Of a stretch of 64,000 nucleotides of DNA, positions 10,553-21,849 are shown one piece after another. This DNA is from Zygaena filipendulae (Eukaryota; Arthropoda; Insecta; Lepidoptera; Zygaenidae). The DNA lies in contig OU015649.1 in the NCBI GenBank assembly GCA_907165275.2, positions 9,392,001 through 9,456,000 of the forward strand, given 5' to 3'. Numbering within the stretch: the stretch's first letter is position 1; each line of letters opens with the position of its first letter. A program made the translations under genes and the position numbers. A model generated the notes under the pieces. The model worked only from the letters and a program-made list of their open reading frames with translations, did no database searches and was not told the origin of the DNA.

Positions 10553-10988
10553 ATTGAAGATGTCACCCCTACTATGGATTTATGCGCGAACTTTTTTAGC
10601 AACTTTGGAATACTTAACCAAATTTCTATGACCGCATCATACATTACCTCAGAACAATAACACTAGCAATTCTTCTGAGTATATTACATTGGTAAGATTG
10701 ACACCAAATGCTTTCATAGATCGGTTCAGCGATTTGTATGGAAGTGCCTACTCTTAAAACGTAGTGATTATTTGCTCAGTGTTCACACACACATCTCGAT
10801 GATGTTTTTCGATTTGATTACTAGTTTTCTTGGTAAAAGGTCGCAAAAAATTTAAATTGGGAAGTTGGTCCTTCATTATTTCATTACCATTTTTTCTACT
10901 TATGCTATATACGTTTTCTACGGTATAGGTACGTCTACGTAAGCAACAGAACTATTTCCAAAAATCATATAGATCTTTTAAGAACTAT

Positions 10989-11728
10989 GTACAGTCAACA
11001 GCTAAAGTACTTAGATGATCAAAATCAGAAATGCAGTACTAATGAACGGAGTTCGCGTCAGAACTGTGTGGCGTCGAAGTAATTCAAAAGTATGTGATTA
11101 TAAATTATATTAAACATTTACTACTAGTACAGCTACCATATATTCGTGATCACTTTTGACTCCAAAAGTTAAAACTCAATTCGCATCAGAACTAAGAAGT
11201 TAAAAAAAAATTCATACCTAATGAACAGTTAAAATCCAAAATTAAATGATGAAACTGAGGCCACGTAATCATGAGGCAAATAATTCATCCATACTTATTT
11301 TATAATTATCCCAGTAATTTAATTTGTTATGTTTTACGGAAAAACAGCACGGGGCACGAAGCAGAGGACAAAAATAAAAAAATATTGCTATTAATTCATA
11401 CATTCAATTAAAGAAATATAATTTTCTTACGTTTTTAACGGAAATCTGCTTTTTAAACCTTGGTCTCAGTTTCATCACTTAATTTTTGATTAGGTACCTA
11501 CAACTGTTTCCAAGTTAAAATTTTTTTTTTCACTTAGTTCTGATGCGAATTGAGTTTATGACTTTTGGAGTCAAAACTGATCACGAATATATGGCAGCTA
11601 CTAGTAGTAAATGTTTGGTATAATTTACAATCACATACTTTTGAATCACTTCGACGCCACACAGCTGACGCGAACTCCGTTCATTACTATTGAATTTCTG
11701 ATTTTGATCATCTACTTTAGCTGTTGAC
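10989..11728. mobile_element. Long-arm fold-back element
   Basis: Two arms of about 270 bp (10989-11262 and 11461-11728) are near-complete inverted copies. Examples are 'gtcaacagctaaagta' against 'tactttagctgttgac', 'aacggagttcgcgtca' against 'tgacgcgaactccgtt', and 'gatgaaactgag' against 'ctcagtttcatc'. The spacer is about 200 bp. Single-stranded, it would form one very long stem. There is no coding content, and it lies inside the hAT-like composite. Confidence 0.75.
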
Positions 11729-11826
11729 GTACTACTTATGCTATTTTGTGTTTAACTTGAGCATAAAAATCTTTTTTTAATTTCTAGTTAGTTTTCTGAA
11801 AATTCAATTTATTACTAAACTTTTAG

Positions 11827-12786
11827 GGGTAGGACTGTACATTACTTAACGGCGAATTAACGGTTAAGGAGGTAGTAACGAGGGTAGGGGGGGGGGGGGG
11901 GGGTGATGAGGGGGAGGGGTACTACTACCCCCCCCCTGTGAAGGAAAAGTGGCGGAACCCCCCCTTTTTTGAGATGTCATGTTTTTTGTGATTTCTAACC
12001 TAAAACTCTAATTTTTTTTTCTTGACATCAATTTTTGGGGGGAAAAATGTGGAGGAAATTAGTATGGAGGTAAAACCAATTACCCACACATCCCCCACCA
12101 ATACTGTGAAGTGAAATTTGCTCCCCCCCATTTTTTTACCGAACTAGTATCAATGGGCCAACGCATTGCTGGGTTGGGTCAACATTCTAACCTAACCTAA
12201 CCTAGTCTACCTTTCAGCAGTTTCTATTCTTTATTGCAGGGGGCTGAAGAAGCCTGAAAAGGAGCTCGCAACAAGGGGCACATTAGAGTCCAACACTTGC
12301 ACTACCCTCGATTCTTCAGACGATGGCATAGCAGAACTCGAAACCTAGCGCTTCGGAGTACGTAAACGCTCTCAACTGCTAGGGACACAAACGATGACTG
12401 CAAATCGGCGAAAAAAAAAAAACAAGCTAATTATTATATTGTAAATTATTATTTTATAAATGTGCATAAAAAAGATTTGAATTGAAAACAGTAAAAATAT
12501 GTACCTACATATTTTTACTGTTTTCATGATTATTATGAAAAACACAATTTTAGTAGCTTTAATGAAAATTAATCGAAACGTTTCATGGTGAGAATTTTGT
12601 TTAGTCTAAGGGAGAAATAAAAAAAAAAATAGTGCTAATATTTTGTAAATTTCAATATTTTTTTTTTCTCGAAAACTATGCGTTTCCGCAGGATAAAACT
12701 TATAGTGTAGACTTCTTATAATGTAGCCTTCATGTAAAAAAAAAATCAACCGCCAACTCGCCGTTAAGTAATGTATAACCTAGCCC
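11827..12786. mobile_element. Nested TIR element with 6-bp flanking repeat
   Basis: The ends are inverted copies: 'tacattacttaacggcga' on the left and 'tcgccgttaagtaatgta' on the right, with GGG(C)TAGG at the tips. It is flanked by TTTTAG at 11821-11826 and 12787-12792, a likely target duplication. The interior has a run of 16 G (11888-11903), C-rich tracts, an exon-like segment (12240-12348) and a perfect palindrome (12483-12526). The superfamily is not clear. Confidence 0.6.
12240..12348 (+). other. Exon-like segment inside nested element
   Basis: A polypyrimidine stretch and acceptor 'ttctattctttattgcag' precede a frame reading GLKKPEKELATRGTLESN and then TCTTLDSSDDGIAELET, ending in TAG at 12346-12348. 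The acidic, Ser-rich C-terminus looks like real protein more than chance. I do not recognise it. It could be a captured host exon, the last exon of the element's own gene, or chance. Confidence 0.3.
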
Positions 12787-12807
12787 TTTTAGGTGCTTCC
12801 TAAAGAG

Positions 12808-12903
12808 TTCCACAAATCTTCCCTATACCTTATTTCGATACACCTTATAAAAAAAAATATTCGTAAATCTTTTTGAGAGCTCTGTTTGCCTCCCAAGAGT
12901 TGT
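12808..12903 (+). repeat. Direct repeat, right copy, inside the composite element
   Basis: This is the partner of 10016-10140: 'ttccctataccttatttcg' here against 'ttccctatatcttatttcg' there, followed by a T-rich stretch and 'ctgtttgcctcccaagagt'. Confidence 0.5.
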
Positions 12904-13081
12904 TTACATTAGCTCTACAACTAAGCTCATACATTTGTATAACACTCTACTCGCGACCCGACTCCGCTTGATTTGAATGCTATCAATGCAAAATTAAGGA
13001 AATTCTGTTTTTTTACAGAATCGGGTGGAACCAGGTGGAACCGGATATTTCGGAACTGGGTAGAACTGGGTGCCTGCCCTA

Positions 13082-14160
13082 GTCAAAACCAAAGAGGCGT
13101 TCTATTGGTTTCGCACACAGGCGCTGACCGTGATATCTAGGCACGACACTGGATGGTACATACACACTTAAGATTTTATATAATTATAAAATTACTAGCT
13201 GTCCCCCGCGTTTTCATCCGCGGTAATTTCGGAGTTCCCGCGGGAATTCCGGGAAAAAGTACTCTACGTCCTTCTTTGTACCCCTGACAGTAGTTGTTAG
13301 CTGTTAGCTGTTCCCGTGGGAATTCCGGGATAAATACTATCCTATCTTTTAAGTTGGACCATATTATAAATGGTTACAAAATTTTATCAAAATCCGTTCA
13401 GTAGTTTCGGAGTTCATCGCGGACAAACAACGTGACACGTGATTTATATATATTAAAGATAAGATAAGATTGTATTTGGTAAACAACTGTTCAACCTATG
13501 AAAAATTTCAATAAAAATACCAAATAACGACCACGATTATAACGCATCAAGACTTAATAGTCTCTAATTGATACAATTAGCTCGGGCTAATTGCACGTAA
13601 GATTGAAATAATGAGCGTAAATTGAGGCAACTTTACACTTCAGATTTATTATTGTCCCGCCTTCGGCCGCGAGATTTCTTCGAAAGAGAAATCGAACCCC
13701 GGACCAGTCAGACATAATATTACGGGCAACATATATGTAACTTACAATGAATATAATATTTGCAAAAAATAATATGATGGCTTACTTTATTTTTCAATGG
13801 GTCGTGAACAGTAACCATTAATCAAAGAAAAGTTCACCTTGCACCTCAATATTATTAACATGTGGGTAAAACAAATAATTATGAGTTTTATAGCCTGTAG
13901 GCAACAGTGTTTCTTTAACGGGACACTACGGAGAAGTTTGGGACTAAATATAGGAAATTCAGGGTCATACATATATTTATATACGTATAAGAATAAGTAT
14001 AACCCTTTAATTCGTATTTATAAAAGACTTTGAGAGTTTTTTTTTTTTGAGAAAACAACTTTGGCGCCCTGGTGGTCATTGTTTTGACAAAAAGATGTAG
14101 AGGTAAGTAATTGGTATTTTTTAGACAGTTTCCCTTTGTGTTTTTACATAGCAAAAACTG
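13082..14160. other. Intergenic, one repeat, nothing coding
   Basis: A short-repeat copy occupies about 13193-13460, with 'ccgcgttttcatccgcgg', 'gttcccgcgggaattccgg' and 'aaatccgttcagtagtttc'. About 13640-13700 has a small GC-richer block with the hairpin 'gatttct..agaaatc'. I see nothing else that can be supported. Confidence 0.5.
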
Positions 14161-14510
14161 TGTCTTGCGAATTTACCCGCATTAATTTCGGAGTTCTCAC
14201 GGGATTCCGGGATAAAAGTACCCTAATATGTTCTTCTCTAACAAATTGCATTAAAATTTTCACGATGATCGATCGAGTACCTAGTAAAGTCGTGATAGCT
14301 TAACAAACAAACAAATCAATAAACTTACATTCGCATTTATAATATTGAGGATCAGAGTATATATATTACATATATATATATATTTATATAATATGTACAT
14401 TTCTACACTGTAAATAAATAAATAATTTAATTGGCTGTGCCCCGCGGTTTCACCCGCGTGTGTTTCAGAATTCCCGCAGGAACTCCAAAGTAAAGTTTTG
14501 TCCAAAAAAT
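14160..14510. repeat. Fragments of lepidopteran short repeats and TA-rich tract
   Basis: At 14165-14345 the order is 'tacccgcattaatttcgg', 'cgggattccgggataaaa', 'tttcacgatgatcgatcg', matching the copy at 48787-48992. A TA-rich microsatellite lies near 14355-14395. A second box, 'ccccgcggtttcacccgcg', is at about 14438-14457. Confidence 0.7.
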
Positions 14511-14540
14511 AAAAAATTCCGGAGAGGGCTGCTGAAGAAC

Positions 14541-14606
14541 CACTTCCTTTGTCTAATATGGAGTTGAGTTTACAAACTCCTTTGTCTAATACGGAGTTGA
14601 GTTTGT
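14541..14606 (+). repeat. 33-bp tandem duplication
   Basis: The unit starting 'cctttgtctaatatggagt' is repeated at once with two or three changes (cctttgtctaatacggagt), two copies in total, in otherwise unique DNA. Confidence 0.7.
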
Positions 14607-15594
14607 AAATGTTGGTTCAGTTCCGATGAAAATGCATTTTTCATGATAAACATGAACTGAATCGACATTAAAGATTAGCGAATCGAATTGAAATTTTGAG
14701 TAAGAATTCATGACATGGTTGCTGAACTCAAGGTTGGGTTTTTGGACTAAGGAACTGCTCAATTGCTAACACCACAGCCTCGAAATATTATAGTATAAAC
14801 ATTTCTATACATTTCATTCTTCACTTCTTTTCTTATACCTAGTTAAATACCCACTGAAATAATTATAATATATTTCCCTGTTTTCTTAGTAAGTTCGAAC
14901 AGGTACCTACTTATTAATCATGTCTTCTACAATATGTTGAAATTGCCAAGATAATATGTTGAATTTATTATGATATGGGAGGAATTAACGCGTACCTAAT
15001 GTGCCAACACGTAGATACATTGTAACTTACCTGTTTAAGTTCGAGACCGTATATATTTTTTAAGCCGTTTTTTAAACCGTTTTTTAAACCGTGTAAACTA
15101 GTTGAACCCACCCAAAATATATAGACTAGTATTTTTCCCTTTAGAAATTATTTTTTACGATAATGTTTATGTACAGAAAAAAGCGAACATGGTGAATATA
15201 TTATATAATGTGTATGAAATAAATAGAAAGCATAGGTGAAAATTTTGAGCATAAAACTGTCTATATTAATTATTATTTATTTAGGTATGACTAGTTAATC
15301 TTTCTCGTGGATCTCTCGCGTGAAAATTTATGCGAATGGGTAAAAAGTAGGTACTCTATGACCTATATGTGTTATTATTGTATCTGTGTGCGAAAGTTTA
15401 TTTGAAGGAAGAAAAAAAGAAAGAAAACTACATTTATTCCAGCACAACACACAAAAAAACAAACAAACATTGAACATGTCTAGCCTAATCTAAACCCATA
15501 GTTATCTTGCATTCTCTGCCGGAAGAGACACCAACTCAGCGTTACTTAATTTCGTTATATCGTGTATGTATGATTAAATAACAAGTAGATAGGT

Positions 15595-15750
15595 ATCCAA
15601 ATCCATCCAGGCAGACAAACTTTCACATAAGTACCTTATGTCCTTCACTGTGCCCATGGCAACGTGTATGCAAAATTTCATGATGATCGGTTGAGCCGTT
15701 AAGCCGTGAAAGTGTTACAAACTCACTTTCACTTTTATAATGGTAATATA
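15595..15750. repeat. Lepidopteran short repeat, partial
   Basis: It contains 'gtgtatgcaaaatttcatga', 'tgatcggttgagccgttaa' and 'cttttataatggtaatat', the same blocks as in 48787-48992, without the CCGCGG box. Confidence 0.7.
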
Positions 15751-15879
15751 AGGATTATATTAGGATGTTTTATTAGGAGCTTGCCTACAGTAGAAACTCA
15801 AACAAAATGTAGAGCAAAGGAAACTGTAAACGAACCTATCTATCTAATTTATTTAGACGAATATTAAGCAGCCATAATT

Positions 15880-16220
15880 AAAAACCGTAAGAGATCATTA
15901 ACGAAGTTATAATTCCAATTAGTGACAAAAATCATAATGATGAACCCATTATGATATCAAGCAATCAATAGGTATTAATGACGATTAATGCTGTGTGCAA
16001 AGGAAACGCGTGTTTTTCATCATCAAAGTGACGCAACGGTGGGCCCCGCGGCCCCGGCGTGTAGTGCTCAGACCGCGGGTGCGTGCTGACGTTGTATTAT
16101 CGACGAACATTTAATAAACAGGCGGTTTTATGATGGATCGGCTCTACTAAGCGTGCCAAGGAGCAGGCCATTACCACCTGACAGCTTGTGAGCGATCGCC
16201 GACGTGGCTTCCTACACCAT
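15880..16220. promoter_or_regulatory. Candidate regulatory block
   Basis: A repeat-free block with several homeodomain-type cores (caattag, cattaatg, tcaatcaat) next to a short GC-rich piece ('gggccccgcggccccggcg' near 16042) and E-box-like CACCTG near 16176. There is no open frame of note. The role is inferred only from composition and motif density. Confidence 0.25.
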
Positions 16221-16502
16221 ACTCTACATAGTGACAAAACAATGGCTCAAGCTATCTTTAATCACCACAAAATGAATTCTAATTGGATCCGCGAAACGTA
16301 ATTGATTTTTTCTATGGGTCGTAAGTAGTTATCTATCTATAAATCAAATCCAAGCTTAGGTACGATAAATAGATACTTGGGAGTGATTCGTAGAAAGTTC
16401 TATATCACTTAACTATTATAATTTTAGAAATATTTGAAGTCATGCCATGTATAAAACATAACGAGTAAAATAATAAGATTGTAGGTACGAGTAGAGACTG
16501 TT

Positions 16503-16700
16503 ATAATTATAGTATAATAATATCTTTTTATTCCTATCACTGTAGTACCTGTGTTATTGACATAAACAAATACTAGGTACTTACCTACATTACCTATAGT
16601 GATTTAAATAGCGTTTGTAATTAAGTAGGGAAGATAATTACCGCACGTATCAATAGTTCAATACAAATCATGTTTAATTTATTTATCAATAAGTAAATGT
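16503..16700 (+). repeat. About 190-bp dispersed repeat, copy 1
   Basis: It shares 'aataatatctttttatt', 'gtgatttaaatagcgttt', 'aagtagggaagataattacc' and 'aatagttcaatacaaatcat' in order with 33552-33745, on the same strand. No inverted ends are seen, so the class is unknown. Confidence 0.7.
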
Positions 16701-17039
16701 GTAAATCACACTGATTTTAAATAAAACTTTCTGTTTACACTGAATTAAAAATTGTAGTTATACTATAGAAAAGGTGTAGTTTTCAACAATTTTTCACATA
16801 TATTATACAATTATACCTATTAATACAAAACAACATGAAACAGATGGACAACGAGTGTTCGAAAAGTAGAGTGACCTGTCACACGTTCATATAAAATCCA
16901 TTTATTTATTTATTTAAGTTTGTAAATACAGCTATACGTCTATCTATACATTTATACATAGGTACATACATTTAAATAAAATTTAAGTTTCTGTTTTTAA
17001 TTCCACATTAACAGCTTTTCACTAAATGCATATGAAAGT

Positions 17040-17411
17040 ATAGGGATACAGTACTCATATTTTTACATTTTCGTCTGTATTTCTGTTTCTGTTTGTTTAA
17101 GGAGTAACTTGAGCTACTTTTATTTTAGAATAAAATATGTAGTCGAATCGTACTAATGCTATAAACTTTTATAATAATATCTAAGTAATATCTATATATT
17201 TATTACTCTGAGGTAATATGATAAAAAGTACTTTGAGCGCAAAGTGTTTTTTAGGACGCAGATATGAGATCAGTGACTTATTCAAAGCGTCTATTAGATT
17301 CTTACTAGAATTATAGTCCTATAAATCAAAGTTTATAAGAAAATTTTGCTGCTTGAGTTCCTACGGGAATTCCGAAACTCACGCGGGTGAAATCGCGGAA
17401 CACAGCTAGTT
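17040..17411. repeat. Lepidopteran repeat, uninterrupted copy of the pogo target
   Basis: It contains 'ggagtaacttgagctac' at about 17101 and ends in 'cgcgggtgaaatcgcgga' and 'cacagctagt' near 17411. It is useful as the empty-site relative of the repeat split at 7923/9070. Confidence 0.7.
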
Positions 17412-18300
17412 TTAAATTAAAATTCACGTAATAAAAGGTTCATGAAAGGATCGCAATAAAAGTAGGTACTTACTGAATGTTACAGTGAAAGATTAAAATA
17501 TTAGAATTTTGCTCAGTTCCACGTAAATTGCAAAGGTTTACAATAGTACCTAAATGTGAGAGATGATTCGGTGGAATATATATGTCTAAAACGTAGCAAT
17601 TTCTAAAGATATGAGAGCCACGTGAGTTTCGACACGTAGTATGATTTATATGACACGACGCGACAGAGAGCTTGTTTGTAAGCAATATTTATGTTGTGTT
17701 GTTAGAGTCTGTGTGTCATTAATAAAAAAGGTAGGTATACATATGGATAGCTCCTAAAAGCGTTTTCCTGTCACTATAATGGTTAAGGTACCTGCCCTTA
17801 TACTGTCCCGTCTCAAAAATTTATCCTGTATAGAGGTATATTAAATCTGTTGTGGGTGAATTTATACAGCCTATAATTAAGGTGTAGCAATGGTTTTAGG
17901 TTCAATGGTTCAACTGACGCTTTGATACTCATTGGTGATAATATTTTCTTAATTTCGGTATATTTTTTAATATTTTAATATTGATATTTTAAAGATAAAA
18001 GACTAGGTGCTATAATTTTGGTAAGTACCTATATTGCGCAAGATTTTAATATTCCTTCAACACACCATATTATTTAAGTAGGTCTATGTTGATTGCACTA
18101 TACGTTTTTATCATAACGACGTTGTTATTGCGTATATTTCTTAAAATCTTATCATTTAATACAGATGAGTGTTTTAAAATATAAGAAAATGAATAAAAGT
18201 ACCAGAATTATATATAAAATAATGTTATATTATGTACATTTGACACAGATAATATTTTATTGCCAAACATAAAATCGTTGCAAGCGCTGCACCAAACTCG
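17412..18300. other. Intergenic AT-rich DNA
   Basis: No gene, tRNA or element end could be supported. It is unique-looking AT-rich sequence with scattered GTACCTA-type words common in this genome. Confidence 0.5.
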
Positions 18301-18334
18301 GCGTGAAATGGCCAGTTAGTGAGTAATATCATGT

Positions 18335-18490
18335 TATTTGGAAGCGACGGCCGACGAGGGCGAGTGGCGAGGGCGCAGGCGCAGGCGCAGGCGCAGGCGG
18401 TCGTGACGCCGTCTCTGGCGCGCGGACAACAGTCACGAGTCGCTCTGCTGACCCCACCGGCACCGGCGCGGCGCTCGCGCTGCCTTCTCA
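18335..18490. promoter_or_regulatory. GC-rich island with GCAGGC hexamer repeat
   Basis: A sharp GC-rich patch in AT-rich surroundings. 'gcaggc' is repeated about 4.5 times at 18373-18400, followed by CpG-rich 'gcaccggcgcggcgctcgc'. Open frames on both strands are an effect of GC content and have no known motif. It may be a promoter or a simple-repeat expansion. Confidence 0.25.
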
Positions 18491-18561
18491 ACACTAAAAC
18501 AGCCAACACTGTCCCTACAATTACAACACTTGATTATCTAACTTGGAGGTTAATTTATTAA

Positions 18562-20800
18562 AATTTGTCCTTTCTGATGTATTTTATATTTTAACCTGAT
18601 CTCAGAGAAACTGAAACAATTCTAGCTATTCCAGCCTATCCGAAATACAAGTACATATCGCTCCTAAAAGCATGGACTAGTGATAAAACCTATTTTTCTT
18701 TTTCTATCACTCGTATCATATAAATATATTATGTCAAAAGTTATTTATTTATTGTTTATTTTTTCATTGTTTATGGTGGTGTTCATAAAGAGTTTATTAT
18801 TGTTATTAATTTATTTACATATATCTTAAATTTAGGCTTTTTACAATGTAATAAACATTATAAAAAACCTAAACCTAGCGTGCCACCGACAGCGAAGCAG
18901 AGCTCAAGCTTATTATTATTATTAACTAATTGTACATAAACATTATCATATAGTGAGAAAAATTACTACACATAAATAATATGAGACGTATACTATATTT
19001 ACTGTATAGTCTAAATAAAATAGTAAATAACCAAAAGACGTTGGTTGTCAAGGACACTTTGACATATTTTCAGTTCAGTATCCCCTTTCTGACTAGGTAA
19101 CTACTCATGTATATGGAATGTTCCAATCAGAAATCTTAATTTCAACATATCATTGTTTGATATAGACGTAATGACCAGCAAGCTAGTTAATCTAAATTGA
19201 ATGTGATAAAAACTTCGACGTATTGATTTATTTTCTTGAAGTTGTTCTACTTCACTCTATAATATCTATTATGTAGAGCAGTTTTGTTTTATTATTTAAT
19301 GTAGGTACACTTAAACTACTTTTAATCAGAAAAAATCTAAACGATTTCAAAAGCGAAGTTGTTCAACTACCTACAGTAGTACAATATGAAATATGAAAAA
19401 CAACAATTTAAAAATTAGATTACCTACAGAGCGTCACCTTATTAAAATAATTGCATAAATTTTGTTAACACAAAGTCACAAATGCACAACATTTCCAAAA
19501 GTCTGTAGGTTGTGTTAAAGTTTTGTAATATTTTTTTGTCTTTCTCTAGATAGGTATTGATAAAATATGTATGCACCTCACAGTCTCATTAAGCCCAACA
19601 ATTAAGTATTATTGGTAAAGATTTTGTTGAGAAGATCTAATGAGCAATGGTCCACATTTAAAATTAAAGGAACACATTATTCTATTAAAGCTACTCTTAA
19701 CATGATAATCTTTTAACTGGATTTACTCAATTTGCTCAATTATGTATTTATAACCCTCCTGAATAAGATAAGCAAACTCGTACCTCGTTTACAATGAAAA
19801 GAAACTGCCAGTAAAAATGTATTGGCGAAAATTTAGTGCAAGGTGAACAATGATCACAAATTCCAAAGCAGACTTGAGATCGCGAGAGATTTGTTATTGG
19901 CGAATCTTATAAGTAAAGCTTTTAAGCTGTTGTGTTGCTTGGGAGCTTCTTAATGTATTTTTGCAAGCGGGCTGAGTGCGACACTGTTACGCAAGGAGGC
20001 ATGCAACTGGTCCAACCGGCCTCGGAACTGGGCCAGAGCCATCTCCGTGCTAAGATATTGCCCTGTCGTTAATAGATATTGAAAACATTTCAACCCACCG
20101 CCACCTGCCCGCTGTCAACGATGCCGACTCGATTACGTAGTTTAAAAAATACATATATTTGGTTGATTAGATTACCCATTTTATACCTAAATATAGGAGC
20201 TTTTTCAAAAACTCAACGATTAAGTTTCGAGTGAGCCATTAATGTTATTTAAACAAGACGTTATGGAATAGCATTAACCTACATAATATTTGGTATAAAA
20301 TAAAGAGTTACGTCGGAAGTTTGTTGTTTTACCATACGACCTTCCACAGAGAGTCCTATTAAGATTCAACTATGACAAGTTGCTTTTAAAAGGGTCAGTA
20401 AAGCATCGAAATAGGGGTCACCAAAAAATTAAAAAAAAAAAACAAATTATACCTACATCAGCTGTAAACTATTAGATGATGTAGATTGTAAAAGTTAAAT
20501 GTAAAGTATAGAAACCGCACGAGGATGTGGTCGACTATCAGTTTAAGTGCATAATATCTATCTAGAATGGAAGATCCCAAATAAGTGCAGAGAGTAAGCG
20601 ATTATAATAATATTCATATTAAGAGCGCTTAACAACTGTCAAGTGAAAACTTGAAAAGAATCAGTTTTATTTGCTACTTAAATCGATGTTCCACAAAACC
20701 TATCTACATACTAACATTTTTCTAATTTCTATCTAGAAAGTTATATCAAAGCTGAAGATGTGCATGTTAAATAAAACTTTTAGTTGCATGTAGGTACCTA
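18562..20800. other. Intergenic DNA, no gene seen
   Basis: AT-rich sequence. A piece near 18825-18910 ('cgtgccaccgacagcgaagc') looks like a repeat fragment. No element borders or coding region can be supported. Confidence 0.45.
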
Positions 20801-20921
20801 GGTTTGTTATATGTTAGATTTTTCGACATACTTTGCAAAAAAAAAACAATATTTAAAAAAAACTTATTAAAATTAAAATACAACAAAATATCTGCAGACC
20901 TCCGCTTTATTTCGACCATTT

Positions 20922-21013
20922 TCATTTTTCACCTCTTTCAATCTCGTCCACATTCATACCTAAGTCCTTCTGAACATGACAGTAGTCAGTATCAGGCTTT
21001 GCTTCAGCTGATC
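20922..21013 (-). other. Terminal-exon-like segment
   Basis: On the minus strand an acceptor (tttgtttccag) at 21015-21014 is followed by a frame reading SAEAKPDTDYCHVQKDLG, then MNVDEIERGEK and TGA at 20924-20922. An AATAAA on the same strand lies 11 nt downstream (20911-20906). The peptide is not recognised. No upstream exon was found. Confidence 0.3.
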
Positions 21014-21134
21014 CTGGAAACAAAGTGTGTGCGTATCTTGCACAATGTATATCTATCACAAACGCTGACATTTCATTCCTTAATATAATGAAATCGTGAA
21101 ACGGGATTTGTTTACATCTCATTGATTGAAGTTG

Positions 21135-21200
21135 TTATAGACCGCAGTGCGCCGGCGCGGCGCGGTGAGCCAAGTGCGACCCGTGCGCGTGCGTTCCTCA
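21135..21200. promoter_or_regulatory. Short CpG-rich patch
   Basis: 'cagtgcgccggcgcggcgcg' and the following 'gtgcgcgtgcgttcc' stand out from AT-rich neighbours. It is a possible promoter or binding-site cluster; nothing else supports it. Confidence 0.2.
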
Positions 21201-21849
21201 TAATACGCCCGATATTGATTTGCTTCGTGTTACGAAACAATATTCGATTATAATGTTTACTGATTTATTTATGGCTACAGCTATATTGAGGTTTAATACT
21301 GACAGTAGTTGCCCACTGTCTGCACAATGCGTTGCATCATTTTGAGAAGATTCAATTTCATTTTAACGATTATAGAACAATCATAGAATAATAGATACTT
21401 ATTTACCTAGGTACCTATTTATTTGTGTTTCCTTTCCATTATAGTTTTTGTAATGTTCCAATATTTCTAGTGTTATGTCAGGCAACAATTTCTGACTATA
21501 TCTAACTAATCTTAACCTCTTCAGATGTTGCAGTCCAATAAATTTAAAACACACACATATTACATATCAACATATCAATAATTTAACAATATAATAGGAT
21601 GAATTAACGTCTCACTAAAAATGTATTTCAAACGTAAAATAAAATGGAATAAATCCTATCGAAATATTGATGAGACGAACGAAACTTTTAACTATGATTG
21701 TTTATATAAACAAAGGATTTTTTTGTTCAAACTATACATAATATAAAACTACAATATACTATAGGTACACCTTACATATATCCCGTTCTATAGGTACCTA
21801 CTGAAGGAAGGTTCCCAACGTACCTATGACCTGATAAATCTAATTTATT

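Larger units (their letters stand above)
9841..13081. mobile_element. Composite DNA element with hAT-like ends
   Basis: The outer ends are inverted. TAGGGCA at 9841 matches TAGGGCA read backwards from 13081. Inside both ends are further shared blocks, ATATCCGGTTC and GGTTCCACCCG(G/A)TTCTG, in the same order. The flanking 8-mers are gtcgcaat (left) and gtcaaaac (right): 5 of 8 match and both have T at position 2 and A at position 7, as in hAT target sites. No transposase frame remains. Inside lie a pair of direct repeats (10016-10140 and 12808-12903), an inverted-repeat element (10227-10552), a giant hairpin (10989-11728) and another nested element (11827-12786). The hAT label is an inference from the ends only. 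Confidence 0.55.

Noticed and set aside
12186..12204. CCTAA repeats resembling insect telomere sequence
   Set aside because: Only about three units, inside a nested transposon next to a splice-acceptor-like site. Too short for a telomeric tract.
13640..13710. Possible tRNA: 'gaaatcgaaccccggacc' looks like a reverse T-arm
   Set aside because: No matching D-arm, anticodon arm or acceptor stem could be folded; the block also forms another hairpin.
18225..18561. Open frames on both strands in the GC-rich island
   Set aside because: Low stop density is expected from GC content and hexamer repeats; no domain, no good start context.
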